From: an uncultured Clostridium sp.
Lineage (GTDB): Bacteria; Bacillota; Clostridia; TANB77; CAG-508
Direction: 5' to 3'
Assembly (NCBI GenBank): GCA_900552555.1
Contig: URZW01000006.1
Location: 21,365 to 85,364 of the forward strand
DNA length: 64,000 bases
Shown: piece by piece, positions 51,531-62,479 of the stretch
How positions within the stretch are numbered: the stretch's first letter is position 1
Layout of the letters: every line of letters starts with the position of its first letter
Notes under the pieces: model-generated
What the model saw: the letters and a program-made list of their open reading frames with translations, nothing else
What the model was told of the DNA's origin: nothing
Database searches by the model: none
Made by a program: the position numbers and the translations under genes

Positions 51531-53042
51531 ATGAAGGAAAAGATTTTTAATAAGAAAAATTTGTATTACATATTTTTATTTATAGTAGTGCTGTTTTTGG
51601 CATTAGTGGGATTAAGTTCATCGCCATTAAATAAGGGAATAACGCAAAATGATTCAGCAGTATTTCAAATAATGGGAAAAGGGATGATAGAGGGACAAGT
51701 AATTTATAAAGATTTATTTGATCATAAAGGACCAATAATGTATATAATAAATGCAATTGCATATTTAATAAATCCACAAATAGGTTTGTTTATTGTTGAA
51801 ATATTATTTATATATATTGGAGCTGTTTTTATATTTAAAATATCAAAAATGTTTATAAATCAAGAGATATCTTTAATAATGTCATTATTGTATTTGAGGC
51901 TAATATTTGTAACTATTTCAGAAGGAAATTTTACAGAAGAATATGCAATGACTTTTACAAGTATGGCATTATATTGTATTTTGAAAATAATTTATAAGAA
52001 TGAATATGAAAATAAAGTTTTGTGGGTAGTAATAGGAGCAACTTTTTCATTAAATTTTTTTATAAAGCCAACATATATAGCTGTTTGGATAGCATTTGGT
52101 ATTATACAATTTATATATTCAGTAAAAGAAAAAAAGATAAAAGAATTATTAAAATATATATTTTATATGATTATAGGAATTTTGATAGTTACAATGCCTA
52201 TTATAATGTATTTAGTATTAAATAATGATATAAATGATTTTATAAATGCATTTTTTGTTATGAATATGAAATATTCAAAATCAGGAATATTACAAAAAAC
52301 TAGAAGTTTTTGGGTTCTAATAAATATATATAGATATTTGATTTATGTAGTAATAGGTTTTATGTGTAATGTGTTAATTTTATTTGACAGAAAGTTAAAT
52401 TTAAAAAATAAGATGTTTATAACAGGCTTTTTTATAATTTCAATGATATTAACATCATGGGCAGCAAATGAATATAAGCATTATTTAATTCAATTAGCAC
52501 CTTCAATTATTTTAGAATTAATAGTATGGTGTTTATGGATAAAAGATAATTTGAAATTAAATAGTAAAGAAAAGAAAATATTAGAAGAGTTGCCAAAAAA
52601 ATTTTTGTATATAATATTTGTGTTTTTTATTGTATTTAGTATATCATGTAACATATCAAATAATTTTAAAATTTTTTCATTGGCAGGGACAAATGGAAAA
52701 ATTACTAATGAACAATTAAATGAATTAAAAAAATATTTAAATGAAGATGATGAAATTATAGTATTAGGAAATCAACCATATTATTATATATATTTAAATA
52801 AACAACCTAAATATAAATATTTTTTTCAACTTCCAATAATGCTATATGATGAAACTATAAAAGAAGAAAATAAAAATTACATAATGAACAATAATCCTAA
52901 AATAATAATAAAATATATGCAGGGGTATAAAGAAGAAGATTTTAATTTAATATATGGAATGGATTTAGATAGTTATATAAAAAGTACATATGATGAATAT
53001 ATATCAAGAGACTTTAAATATTATGTTTTAAAGGAAAATTAA
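51531..53042 (+). CDS. GT-C-type membrane glycosyltransferase/flippase-like protein
   Basis: 503 residues, about 11-12 membrane helices. The N-terminal NDSAVFQIMGKGMIEGQVIYKDLFDHKGPIMYI (about 42-74) is the conserved first loop of GT39/PMT-like glycosyltransferases using polyprenyl-linked sugars, with an acidic D at the catalytic position. The C-terminal 120 residues are outside. Substrate unknown. First gene of the glycan cluster 51531-58392. Confidence 0.7.
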   Translation: MKEKIFNKKNLYYIFLFIVVLFLALVGLSSSPLNKGITQNDSAVFQIMGKGMIEGQVIYKDLFDHKGPIMYIINAIAYLINPQIGLFIVEILFIYIGAVFIFKISKMFINQEISLIMSLLYLRLIFVTISEGNFTEEYAMTFTSMALYCILKIIYKNEYENKVLWVVIGATFSLNFFIKPTYIAVWIAFGIIQFIYSVKEKKIKELLKYIFYMIIGILIVTMPIIMYLVLNNDINDFINAFFVMNMKYSKSGILQKTRSFWVLINIYRYLIYVVIGFMCNVLILFDRKLNLKNKMFITGFFIISMILTSWAANEYKHYLIQLAPSIILELIVWCLWIKDNLKLNSKEKKILEELPKKFLYIIFVFFIVFSISCNISNNFKIFSLAGTNGKITNEQLNELKKYLNEDDEIIVLGNQPYYYIYLNKQPKYKYFFQLPIMLYDETIKEENKNYIMNNNPKIIIKYMQGYKEEDFNLIYGMDLDSYIKSTYDEYISRDFKYYVLKEN

Positions 53043-53061
53043 GGAGGAAATAGTAAGGAAC

Positions 53062-54426
53062 ATGAAAATAGGAGTAATTGGAGCAGGATATAGTGGATTA
53101 AATATTGCTAAAGAATTAGAAAATAATGGATAAGATGTAACAATATTTGAAAAGAATAATTATGTAGGTGGTATGGTAGATACTGTTTCGATTTATGGAA
53201 CAAGACTAGAAAAATATTATAGACATATATTTAAAAGTGATAAAGAGGCAATAAATTTAATAGAAGAGATGGGACTAAGAGATGAGTTAATATGGCCATC
53301 AACGAAAATGGGATATCTTACAAATAGAAAAGCTTATGAATTTGGAACACCAATATCATTATTAAAATTTAAAGAATTAAATTTTATACAAAAATTAAGA
53401 TTTGGGTTTAATGTTATTCATATTAAATTGATAAATGATTACAAAAAATTAGAAAAATTTACAGCTGAAAATTGGCTAAAATCTAGAATAGGAACAGATG
53501 TATATTCTAAAATATGGGAACCATTATTAATATCAAAATTTGGCGATAAAAAATCACAGGTTAGTATGGCATGGCTATGGGGAAAAATAAAATTGAGAAG
53601 CACATCAAGTACAAAAGATGGTGAACAATTAGGTTATATAAAAGGAAGTTATCAATTATTAACAGATAGGTTATATAAATATTTAATTGATGAAAATGTA
53701 AAGATAAAATTGAAAACAGAAATATCAAATATTGAAAAAGAAAATGGTAAATATATTATAAAATTTGTAGAAGAGGATGTTGAAAAAGAAGAAAAATTTG
53801 ATATAGTTATTTCAACAATAAATTATAAAGATTTTTCTAAATTATTTGAAAAATTTATATCTGATGATGAAAGAAAAAAATTGAATAAAGTAAAATATAC
53901 ATCTGCAAGAACAATGGTTATTGCTAGTAATAAAAGTTTTAGTCCATTTTATTGGTTAAATGTTGGTGATAATGATATACCATTTGGTGGAATTATTGAA
54001 CATACAAATTTTATAGATAAATCTAATTATGAAGATAACCATATAATTTATATATCAAATTATATGACAGAGGATAATAAATTGTACAATGTATCTGAAG
54101 AAGAATTGTTAAAAGAATATATGAAATATTTAACTCAAATAAATAAAGATTTTACAATGGAAAATGTAAAAGAATATCATGTATATGATGAAAAATATGC
54201 ACAACCTATTATAGAATGTAATTATTCAAAATATATAATGAAAGATAAATTGGAAAATGAAAATATTTACTTATGTACAATGCCACAAATTTATCCTGAA
54301 GATAGAGGAATGAATTATGCTATTAGATTTGGAAATAAAATAGTAAAAGAAATACTAGAAAATTATAAAATATCAGATGGAGAAACAAATGAGAAAAGAA
54401 AAACAAGAACAAATTGCAAATTCTAA
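53062..54426 (+). pseudogene. FAD-dependent oxidoreductase (amine-oxidase fold), nonsense-interrupted
   Basis: Reads MKIGVIGAGYSGLNIAKELE, a dinucleotide-binding GxGxxG start, then TAA at 53131-53133 (codon 24) and continues in the same frame DVTIFEKNNYVGGMVDTV, followed by a normal body to 54426. Usual sequence at the stop would be NGxDV. The remaining 417-residue frame from 53173 lacks the FAD-binding loop, so it would be nonfunctional. Family: FAD proteins of polysaccharide loci (UDP-galactopyranose-mutase-like). AAGGAGG ribosome binding site is intact. Confidence 0.85.
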
Positions 54427-55468
54427 TATTGCAATAATTAAAACTCGTGATTCAAATATAGAGTTATTAAGGATAATATCTATGATTTTAATAATATTAC
54501 ATCATATGGTATATCACACAAAGATTTATATGTATAGTGGAAAAAATCATTTTGTTTCACTTATATTATTGTCTGGTGGAAAGATAGCAGTTATTTTATA
54601 TATACTAATAATGGGATATTATTCAAAAGAGTCAAAATTTAATATAAAGAAACCATTGAATATAATTTTTAAGGTTATAATATATTCAACATTATTTATA
54701 ATTATCTTTAAAGATAATCAACATAATATAGAAGAATATACACAATATTGGTTTGTAAATACTTGGATAATTTTATTATTTCTTACACCTATTATATTAA
54801 GGTTTGAAAAAGAAATACCTAAGAATGTCAGAAATATTTTATTTATTTATATAACTATTATTTTTATATTACCAGGCAGGAAAAATACTGATATAGAAGG
54901 ATTTATATATTTCTACTTATGTGGAAGACATATATTACCATATTTGGTTAAAGAATTTAATAAACCAGTGTTAAATTTTCTTATAATAGGAATATTATAT
55001 TTATTTATAATATCATTTGGATTAGAAATGGAACAAAATACAATATTCCCATTAGTAACAGCAATGTTTGTGTTTGTGATATTTGCAAATATGAAGATAA
55101 AAAGTAAATGGATTAATAAAATTTCAAAACATTCAATGGGGGTTTATTTAATACATGATAATGTTAATGTAAGAAATGAAATAATAATAAAAAGGTTAAA
55201 TATGATTAATATTTTTAAAAGTAGATATTTTTTGATTTCAACATTTAGTATAAGTGTATTAATATTTATAATATGTGCCATTGTAGATTATTTAGTAAGT
55301 TTTATTATAGAAAATACAATATTTAAGAGTGAAAAAATTAATAATGGAATATCAGAAATAAATAGATATATAAATAATTTCTTGAATGGTGAAAGGGTTA
55401 AAAATGAAGATAAACAAAAGCAAAATAAAGAACATATTAACAATAATAATAATTTTGTTAATATATAG
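54377..55468 (+). CDS. acyltransferase family 3 membrane protein
   Basis: 363 residues; start is either 54377 or the ATG at 54389, overlapping the preceding gene by 40-50 bp. RDSNIELLRIISMILIILHHMVYHT (about 25-49) with the catalytic His is the acyltransferase_3 signature. About ten membrane helices. Expected to O-acetylate surface glycan. Its 3' end overlaps the next gene. Confidence 0.85.
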   Translation: MEKQMRKEKQEQIANSNIAIIKTRDSNIELLRIISMILIILHHMVYHTKIYMYSGKNHFVSLILLSGGKIAVILYILIMGYYSKESKFNIKKPLNIIFKVIIYSTLFIIIFKDNQHNIEEYTQYWFVNTWIILLFLTPIILRFEKEIPKNVRNILFIYITIIFILPGRKNTDIEGFIYFYLCGRHILPYLVKEFNKPVLNFLIIGILYLFIISFGLEMEQNTIFPLVTAMFVFVIFANMKIKSKWINKISKHSMGVYLIHDNVNVRNEIIIKRLNMINIFKSRYFLISTFSISVLIFIICAIVDYLVSFIIENTIFKSEKINNGISEINRYINNFLNGERVKNEDKQKQNKEHINNNNNFVNI

Positions 55469-56867
55469 TCCATTATTAATAGGTCATTATTCAACAGATA
55501 CATACAGACTGATAGAAATGGGATATGGTAAATATAGTATAGAATATTCATTAAATGATGGAAGAATATTTATGTATATAATTGGACAAATAGCTAATAA
55601 AATCAATATAAATATAAGTGAATATGTAATAATATTAACATTTTTGGCAGTAATAATATCTTACATATGTATAATATTAATAGAAAAAATTTTAAAGAAA
55701 TATAAATACAAAGAAAAATTTATAATAATAAGTTTAATTGCATATGTAACAATAATGAATTTTATGTACTTAGAAAATTTATATTTTACAGAATGTATAG
55801 TAATGGCAATAAGTATAATGGCTTATATATTAGCAGCTGACTGGTTAAATGAAGGAAAAAATATAATAAAAGTATTTTTATTAGTATTATTAGGAGTATT
55901 TTGTTATCAAGGTACAATAAATGTATTTATAACATTTTATTTATTGTTTGCTCTAATTAAAAATAGAAAAATAGATAAAACAATTATTAAAAATATGTGT
56001 ATTGTTTTAGGAATACCATTGGTTAGTATTGTGATTAATATGATACAAATAAAAATATGCGGAAAAATATATGGATTAGAGCAGACAAGAACAGGAAATA
56101 TAAGCGAAATATTTTTTAATATAATTTATATTATAGGAAACATGCATAAAATCTTGATGCAATCAAGTGAACTATTTCCTAAATATGTCTTTTTAGTCTT
56201 TTTAGTATCAATAATAGTTATTGTAGCTATCTGGGATAAAAAGAAAAATGGAAATTTTGATAATTTGGCAAATGTGTTATTATTAGTAATTGTTGCAATT
56301 ATCAGTTCAGTATTAATAAATGTTGTGTCATTATCAAGCTTTGGATTGGGAAGAATGGTATTTTCAGTAGGAGCATTAATTGGAATTATATATATGTATT
56401 TATATTGTACAACTGATATAATAGAAGAAAAATCAGTTTTTAAATATATTGTAATATGTATATTAATACTTTATACTGTTATTAATGTTTGGAATACTTT
56501 AAATATTTTGATTTCACATAGGGAGGCAAATAAATTAGATAAGCAGGAAGCAATTCAAGCAAATAAATTTATAGATGAATATGAAGCTGAAAGTGGCTTA
56601 AAAGTTAAATATATAGCAGTGGCGTATGATAGTAATGTTACGTGGAATTATAAAGAAATAAAACATAAATCTTTGTATACACATAGAGCTTTAATGATAT
56701 GGTGGTGTAATGTTCAAACTATAAATTATTTTGGTAATAGAAACTTAGAAAAAATACCAATGAATAAAAAAATATATGATGAAAATTTTGATGGAAAAGA
56801 TTGGGATTGTTTAAATAAAGATCAATTTATTTTTGAAGGAGATACATTATATTATTGTGTATACTAA
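55404..56867 (+). CDS. GtrII-family glucosyltransferase-like membrane protein
   Basis: 487 residues from the ATG at 55404 behind GGTGAAAGGG (55386 is an alternative). About 11-12 membrane helices; early SPLLIGHYSTDTYRLIEMGYG and SLNDGRIFMYIIG match the GtrII-type C-mannosyl/glucosyl transferases of O-antigen modification. Overlaps the acyltransferase gene by 65 bp. Likely part of the surface-glycan locus. Confidence 0.7.
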   Translation: MKINKSKIKNILTIIIILLIYSPLLIGHYSTDTYRLIEMGYGKYSIEYSLNDGRIFMYIIGQIANKININISEYVIILTFLAVIISYICIILIEKILKKYKYKEKFIIISLIAYVTIMNFMYLENLYFTECIVMAISIMAYILAADWLNEGKNIIKVFLLVLLGVFCYQGTINVFITFYLLFALIKNRKIDKTIIKNMCIVLGIPLVSIVINMIQIKICGKIYGLEQTRTGNISEIFFNIIYIIGNMHKILMQSSELFPKYVFLVFLVSIIVIVAIWDKKKNGNFDNLANVLLLVIVAIISSVLINVVSLSSFGLGRMVFSVGALIGIIYMYLYCTTDIIEEKSVFKYIVICILILYTVINVWNTLNILISHREANKLDKQEAIQANKFIDEYEAESGLKVKYIAVAYDSNVTWNYKEIKHKSLYTHRALMIWWCNVQTINYFGNRNLEKIPMNKKIYDENFDGKDWDCLNKDQFIFEGDTLYYCVY

Positions 56868-56879
56868 AAGGAGTTTAAT

Positions 56880-58392
56880 GTGAAAAAGAAAAATATATTA
56901 ATAATATTATTTATATTTGTAACAATATTTTCAATTATAATTGTAAAGCCGATAAATAATTTAGATGAAATATGGAATTATAATACAGCAATGGCAGTAT
57001 CAGAAGGCTTAGTACCATATAGGGATATAAGTATGATAACAACACCATTATTACCAATGGTGACAGCAATATTTTTAAAAATAATTGCAAATGAAGTAAT
57101 TGTATCTAGAATATTGGCAGCATTATTATGGACAGGGATATTGTTTACGATATATAAAATATTTAAGGAATTATTTAAAGAAGAAAATATATCATTAATT
57201 TGTATGGCTTTGATAGGAATATTGTGTAGAGATATTTATTGTATAGATTATAATATTACAGTATTATTTATTGCAATGATTGTATTATATAAAGAACTAA
57301 AGAGTATAAATTTTGATTATAAATATGATAAGAAAAAAGATTTTTTAATTCGGTATATTAGTAGGAGCTGCAATATGTACGAAACAAAGTATAGGTGTTA
57401 CTTTAGCAGTAGTTGTTGTAGGATATAAATTGTTATTTGTGAAAAATAAAGAACAATTTAAAGAGTATTTAAAAATAGCATTAACAAGAATAATAGGAAT
57501 ATTATTGCCAGTAATAATATTAATTATATATTTAATTTGTAATAATGCATTAGGAGATTTTATAAATTATGCAATACTTGGAATAAAAACATTTTCTAAT
57601 AAAATTTCATATGCAACATTGTTTACAAGTGATAAAATGGAAATACGTGCTTTGGCATTATTTATGCCAATTTCGATTATTTCAATATTAGTAATGTTAA
57701 TAATTGCTAATATAAAGAAAAAAGAAAGTATAGAAATATTGAAATTACTAACAATGTTAGTATATAGTTTATCAATAATAATTGTGATGTATCCAATTTC
57801 AGATGAAATCCATTTTTTAATTGGTGGATTAATAGCAATTATTGGATTAATGTATATAATATTTTTATTAACAAAAATAATTTATAATGGAATAGAAAGA
57901 AACGACAAATTTAAAATTTATAAATTACTTACATCTGTAATATGTATAATAGTGTTTACATTTATCTTAGAAGTAAGTCTAATAAATATATATAGTTATA
58001 TGGAAGTAGAAAAAAATGTAGAAATATCACATTATAAAAATATAGAAATTCCAGAAGGATTGATAAATAGGATTAATTTAATAGATAATTATATATTAGA
58101 AAAAGAAAAAGAAAATAAAGAAGTATATATATTAGATGCGGAAGCGGCAATTTATATGATACCTATAAATAGATATAATAAAGATTATGATATGTTTTTA
58201 AAAGGAAATATTGGAAAAGATGGAGAACAAGGGCAAATTGAGAAAATAAAAAATAAAAATGAAAATGAATTACTTTTGATAAGAAAACCAGAGGTTAAAC
58301 CAAATTGGCAAAGTCCATTAACTGTTATAGATTATATCAGAAAAAATTTAGAAAAAGTAGGAGATATAAGTATTTATGATATTTATAAATAA
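56880..58392 (+). pseudogene. GT39-like membrane glycosyltransferase, frameshifted
   Basis: GTG start after AAAAGGAG. The first part (NLDEIWNYNTAMAVSEGLVPYRDISMITTPLLP) is again a GT-C first loop. Near 57340-57350, in a run of A and T (AAGAAAAAAGATTTTTT), the frame breaks: one frame ends at 57428 with SRSCNMYETKYRCYF, while the alternative frame continues GILVGAAICTKQSIGVTLAVVV into the rest, to 58392. One-base indel gives a 504-residue protein when restored. Decay or sequencing error in a homopolymer. Confidence 0.82.
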
Positions 58393-58458
58393 TACTAAAT
58401 TTGTGCCTTGTGAAAGGAAATGTATAAGTTGTGATTTTAGGAAGGAATGTGGTAAAAT

Positions 58459-59031
58459 ATGAAGCTATTAATGCATACATGTTGTGCTCCATGTAGTGTA
58501 TATTGTATAGATACATTAAGAGAAGAAGGAATAGAACCAACAATATATTGGTATAATCCAAACATACATCCATATATGGAGTATAAAGCAAGAAGAGATA
58601 CTTTAAAAGAATATGCAGAGAGCTTAAAACTAAATGCAATTTTTGATGAAGATTACGGATTAGATGATTTTTGCAAAAATGTTGTTTGTGATTTGCAAAA
58701 TAGATGTAAAAATTATTGTTATCCAGTAAGATTGAGAAGAACTTTTGAATATGCAAAAGAAAATGGATATGATGCGGTTACAACTACTCTTTTGTATAGC
58801 ATTTATCAAAATCATGATTTTATTAAAGATTATATGGAGAAACTAAGTAAAGAGTTTGGAATAGAATTTCTATATAGAGATTTTAGAGTTGGATTTAGAG
58901 AAGGGCAAACTAAAGCTAGAGAGTTAGGTTTGTATATGCAAAAGTATTGTGGTTGTATATTTTCAGAAGAAGATAGATATAGTAAAAAAATTAAAAAAGA
59001 TAAAGAAACATATCAGAAAACTGGGATATAA
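58459..59031 (+). CDS. queH: epoxyqueuosine reductase QueH
   Basis: 190 residues. LMHTCCAPCSVYCIDTLREEGIEPTIYWYNPNIHP, then CYPVRLRRTFEYAKENGYDAVTTTLL and KYCGCIFSEEDRY: all conserved QueH (formerly DUF208) blocks with the two vicinal Cys pairs for the metal centre. Last step of queuosine biosynthesis. AGGAAGG-like ribosome binding site. Last intact core gene before the decayed right part. Confidence 0.95.
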   Translation: MKLLMHTCCAPCSVYCIDTLREEGIEPTIYWYNPNIHPYMEYKARRDTLKEYAESLKLNAIFDEDYGLDDFCKNVVCDLQNRCKNYCYPVRLRRTFEYAKENGYDAVTTTLLYSIYQNHDFIKDYMEKLSKEFGIEFLYRDFRVGFREGQTKARELGLYMQKYCGCIFSEEDRYSKKIKKDKETYQKTGI

Positions 59032-59398
59032 AAATATCAAAAATAGCAGAAGGAACACTAAAAGGGGCAACATCTAAATCTGCGGCAGTAGTAGCAGGGG
59101 ACAAATTATCCGCAACATTTTAGAATATCTTTGGGCAACAGCTACTTATATAGTAACAGTAGAAAATGCAGGGACAATTGATGCAATGTTAGAAAGTATA
59201 ACAGGGGTGGATACTGCAAATGCTGTAAATCCAACAGATATAACATTTGATATTAATGCTAATAAAAATGATACTCTTACAAGTGGTTCTACAAAAGATT
59301 ATACTGTAACAGTTAAATGGTTAGAAACAGCAACTTCTGTTCCTGCTACTAAGGAGAAAACAGCTACTATAACTTTGAATTATGTACAAGCACCTTAG
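59027..59398 (+). pseudogene. TasA/camelysin-like fibre protein remnant
   Basis: Two pieces in different frames: ISKIAEGTLKGATSKSAAVVAGDKLSATF then stop, and TYIVTVENAGTIDAMLESIT...STKDYTVTVKWLETATSVPATKEKTATITLNYVQ. Such VTVxNxGTIDA and KTATITLNY patterns are typical of the C-terminal part of TasA-type secreted fibre proteins. N-terminus with signal peptide is gone. The sipW-like gene follows immediately, as in tasA loci. Confidence 0.65.
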
Positions 59399-59422
59399 AA
59401 AATTTTTGCTATTCATAGATTT

Positions 59423-59953
59423 ATGCTATATGTATTAATTTTTTTATTTACAAAATATGAGGATACAATTCTAATACGAAAATCAAAAAAACAAATTAAA
59501 AGAGAAAATCCTGCAAAATCAATTCCAGTTGTGCTAGCAGTTTTGTTAGTAGTTGCTTTTGTTGCGGGATTTTTGCCATATAAACTAGTTGCTGTTGTAT
59601 ATAATAGTATGTCTCCATATTTTAATAGAGGAGATGTTTGTATAATAAAAAGAATTTCAGATCATAGTCAAATTAGGAATTTAAAAGAGAGGAATATTAT
59701 AGAATATCAATTAAATAATATTTTTATACTTCATAGAATTGTTGATATTAAGGAGACTACAAAAGGTTATAGGTATCAAACAAAGGGGAATAATAATGAT
59801 GATGTATATTTATTGCCTGTTGAAGAGGAACAGGTTGTTGGAGTCGTGACATATGTGTTTCCATATTTAGGATATACATCTGTATGGTATAGTAACACTT
59901 ATAATAATTGCAGTTTCAGTTTTTATTTTCATTCAATCTTTTCCAAATTCTAG
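59423..59953 (+). CDS. SipW-like signal peptidase I, C-terminus altered
   Basis: 176 residues. Two membrane helices (about 35-60 region visible), catalytic Ser in YNSMSPYFNRGDVCIIK and catalytic His in ILHRIVDIK, the Ser/His pair of ER-type/SipW peptidases instead of Ser/Lys. SipW processes TasA-type precursors; the remnant upstream fits. After YLGYTSVWY the frame runs into SNTYNNCSFSFYFHSIF, which is the DUF5305 gene's leader read in another frame, so the C-terminus is fused by deletion. Activity uncertain. Confidence 0.75.
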   Translation: MLYVLIFLFTKYEDTILIRKSKKQIKRENPAKSIPVVLAVLLVVAFVAGFLPYKLVAVVYNSMSPYFNRGDVCIIKRISDHSQIRNLKERNIIEYQLNNIFILHRIVDIKETTKGYRYQTKGNNNDDVYLLPVEEEQVVGVVTYVFPYLGYTSVWYSNTYNNCSFSFYFHSIFSKF

Positions 59954-60676
59954 TAATTCAATATATCAATATACAACATTTCAAAATACAGATTACAAAG
60001 TATATTTAACTCCAAATGAATTTTATACATAAGATTATTTAGAAAAAAATTATCCTATTATATAAAACAAAACTATCCAGCAACAATATAGTAATAAGAT
60101 TGATATTAATGAAAAAATAAATATTGATTACCAAAAATATAATGGCGAGGTGGAAAAGTTTAAGGAACAATTTAATTTGCCAGTTACTGCATATTTAATA
60201 ATAAATTTTAATATACAGGCAGGAATTCAAAATCAAGAAAAAACTTCTACTTCGAAAGTTACAATTTATTTAAATAAACCTGCATATGAAATTAAAGTGG
60301 AAGATTCAGAAAATCAAGAAAATACGATACTTGAAACTCAAGATAATAATATTAATTATGCATTATTGTGGTTTGGATGTGCATTATTTATTATTTCTGT
60401 AGGATATTTGGTTTATTTGATTTGGAAATATCAATTAACAGAAACAAAAAAGTTCAAGTTAAAGTCTATAGAATATTGAAAAAGTATAGAGAAATTATTG
60501 TTGAAATTGAATATAAACCAAATTTTGAAATTAAAAATGTTGTTGATGTTGAGTCGTTTGAAGAACTTATTGATGTTGAAGAAGATGTTAGAGTTCCAAT
60601 TTTATTTTTTGAAGATGGTGGGCAGTTTGTATTCTTAATTATTGGGGAGAATGTGGTGTATAGAAAAATTTTATAA
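59893..60676 (+). pseudogene. DUF5305 membrane protein remnant
   Basis: Reassembled pieces: GIVTLIIIAVSVFIFIQSF (leader), DYKVYLTPNEFYT stop DYLEKNYPII stop, then GEVEKFKEQFNLPVTAYLII...TSKVTIYLNKPAYEIKVED and a C-terminal membrane helix (ALLWFGCALFIISVGYLVYLIW). A frameshift near 60440-60480 follows and ends with KKYREIIVEIEYKPNFEIKN, VDVEEDVRVPILFFED. DUF5305 genes often lie beside SipW/TasA. Two stops and a frameshift. Confidence 0.7.
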
Positions 60677-60808
60677 ATGTTCTTTTTATTGTGGAAAAAA
60701 GAGAGGTCTTATGATATAATCCTAATAAATTATGTAAGAATAATAAGAAAGATAACAATAATAGTAATATTTGGAATAATTTGTATTAGAATAGGAGCTT
60801 TGATGTAA

Positions 60809-61540
60809 ATGGAGAATAAAAGGGATGAGAGTTTGGATATTATCAGAATATTTTCACTTTTTTGCGTTATAGGTATTCATTTTTTATTATATGTGTACCA
60901 ATGTTTATTACATTGACGGGGTATTTAATGAACAAGAAAGAACTGAGCTTTAAGTATTATAAAGGATTGAATAAAATACTAGTTATATATCTTATTTGTT
61001 CAATAATATATTTAATGTTTGAAAAGTTTTATTTGAATGAAAATATAAATATCATAATATTTTTTAAGAATATTTTATCATATAAAGGTACTAGATATTC
61101 TTGGTATATAGAAATGTATATAGGTTTATTTTTATTAATTTCATTTTTGAATTTAATATTTAATAATTTAAAAAATAAGAAGCAAACTGAAATTTTACTA
61201 GGTACTTTATTTTTTATAATTGGTTTACCATCTATAGTAAATATTTTTAAATTTGATTTTGCAAATCCATTTAATGGAGAATATTTTAAGGTGCTACCAG
61301 ATTGGTGGAAGAATATTTATCCAATATGTTATTATTTTTTAGGTGCCTATTTGAGTAAATATGAAGTCAAATTAAGTAAAAAAATGAATGTGATTTTTTT
61401 AATCATTATTATGTTCTTAGATGGAAGTTTTAATTATTTTATGTCATATTCTAATAAATATTTATGCGGGACATGGAATGACTATCCATCTGCAACTATT
61501 ATGATTTTGACATTTTTAACATTTAATTTATTATTAAAAA
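60809..61540 (+). pseudogene. acyltransferase family 3 protein, decayed and truncated
   Basis: Starts NKRDESLDIIRIFSLFCVIG in one frame until a stop at about 60915, and continues in another frame with FIICVPMFITLTGYLMNKKELS and further membrane helices; the pieces fit one acyltransferase_3 gene with an internal deletion. After about 61540 it no longer reads like the family and instead is the complement of the ATPase gene, so the 3' end is also lost. Boundary estimated. Confidence 0.65.
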
Positions 61541-62231
61541 TAATATTAATATCACTAACATTTGAACCACTATCTTGATAACAAGTTGCAATAGCCTTTT
61601 TCACAGCAACTAACTCCGGCATATTTTTCCCAAGTTGCAATTCCTGCATTGTCATCTTAGAAAACCACTTTAACATCAATTTTTCGTTAGATATAGAGGA
61701 AAGACAATCTATATAACCACTAAAACGATTAATTAAGGTATTCTTATAATTATATCTTTTTGCTTTTTTTTGTGCCCATAATCTACCAGTGCCATAATAT
61801 GAAATTATGGGTAAAGCGATTGAAGTATCACCCTTTTTGATAGAATTCTGTAAATTTGTCGCAATATCTTTAATTGTATATGCATCACCATATGTTGTAG
61901 AACCATTAATAGATTTTAATTGCCTTGACCATTTAATTTCTCTTTTATCAATAACTCCATCACATGAAATTGTTACTGGGAATTGAGTATGTTTTTCTAA
62001 TGAACTCCCCATAACATAAGTTATATTTCTTGCATCATACTTATTTATGCCAGGTGCTGATGAACTTTCGATACCCAATAAAAAACTTCCTATTCCAATA
62101 GAAATAGCATCCAAAACAGAAGATTTTCCTACTCCGTTATTACCTACTATAACATTCATTTTTTTATTGAAATGTAATTGTAAGTCCTCAAAACATCTAT
62201 AGTTTTTTATTTCAATATTATTTAATATCAT
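61482..62231 (-). CDS. AAA ATPase (PtuA/OLD-like), C-terminally truncated
   Basis: 249 residues. N-terminal ILNNIEIKNYRCFEDLQLHF and Walker A VIVGNNGVGKSSVLDAISIG (about 30-49), then RFSGYIDCLSSISNEKLMLKWF and MPELVAVKKAIATCY. These fit SMC/OLD-type ATPases that in defence systems (e.g. Septu PtuA) pair with a nuclease. The signature, Walker B and D-loop should follow but are missing: after about residue 230 the protein reads IIFNNKLNVKNVKIIIVADG, the antisense of the acyltransferase. Truncated by a recombination joint near 61,540; inactive. Confidence 0.7.
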   Translation of the reverse strand: MILNNIEIKNYRCFEDLQLHFNKKMNVIVGNNGVGKSSVLDAISIGIGSFLLGIESSSAPGINKYDARNITYVMGSSLEKHTQFPVTISCDGVIDKREIKWSRQLKSINGSTTYGDAYTIKDIATNLQNSIKKGDTSIALPIISYYGTGRLWAQKKAKRYNYKNTLINRFSGYIDCLSSISNEKLMLKWFSKMTMQELQLGKNMPELVAVKKAIATCYQDSGSNVSDINIIFNNKLNVKNVKIIIVADG

Positions 62232-62443
62232 AATAATACCCCAAATTTTAAGAAGTGTTAATAACTTCTAAGTTATTGTTATCATTGTATCATATTATTA
62301 TGCAAAAAACAATGATTATGCGAAATCAAGTTGCTTATATTTAAACAACTTAATTATAATTACCTTATACAAACAAAGTAAATCATAATTTTTATTATAC
62401 TAAAAACTTTGTATACTCATAATTGAATATTTTAACAATTAGT

Positions 62444-62479
62444 AAAAAACAAGTGATAGCTTAATATACTATCACTTGT
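62444..62479 (-). terminator. terminator of the lipoprotein gene
   Basis: Perfect 11-bp stem ACAAGTGATAG/CTATCACTTGT; on minus it is followed by TTTTT. Confidence 0.8.

Noticed and set aside
53131..60480. Alternative genetic code or stop readthrough to explain in-frame stops
   Set aside because: Trp is encoded by TGG throughout, core genes end normally, and the interrupted genes show both TAA and TGA plus frameshifts, which is decay.
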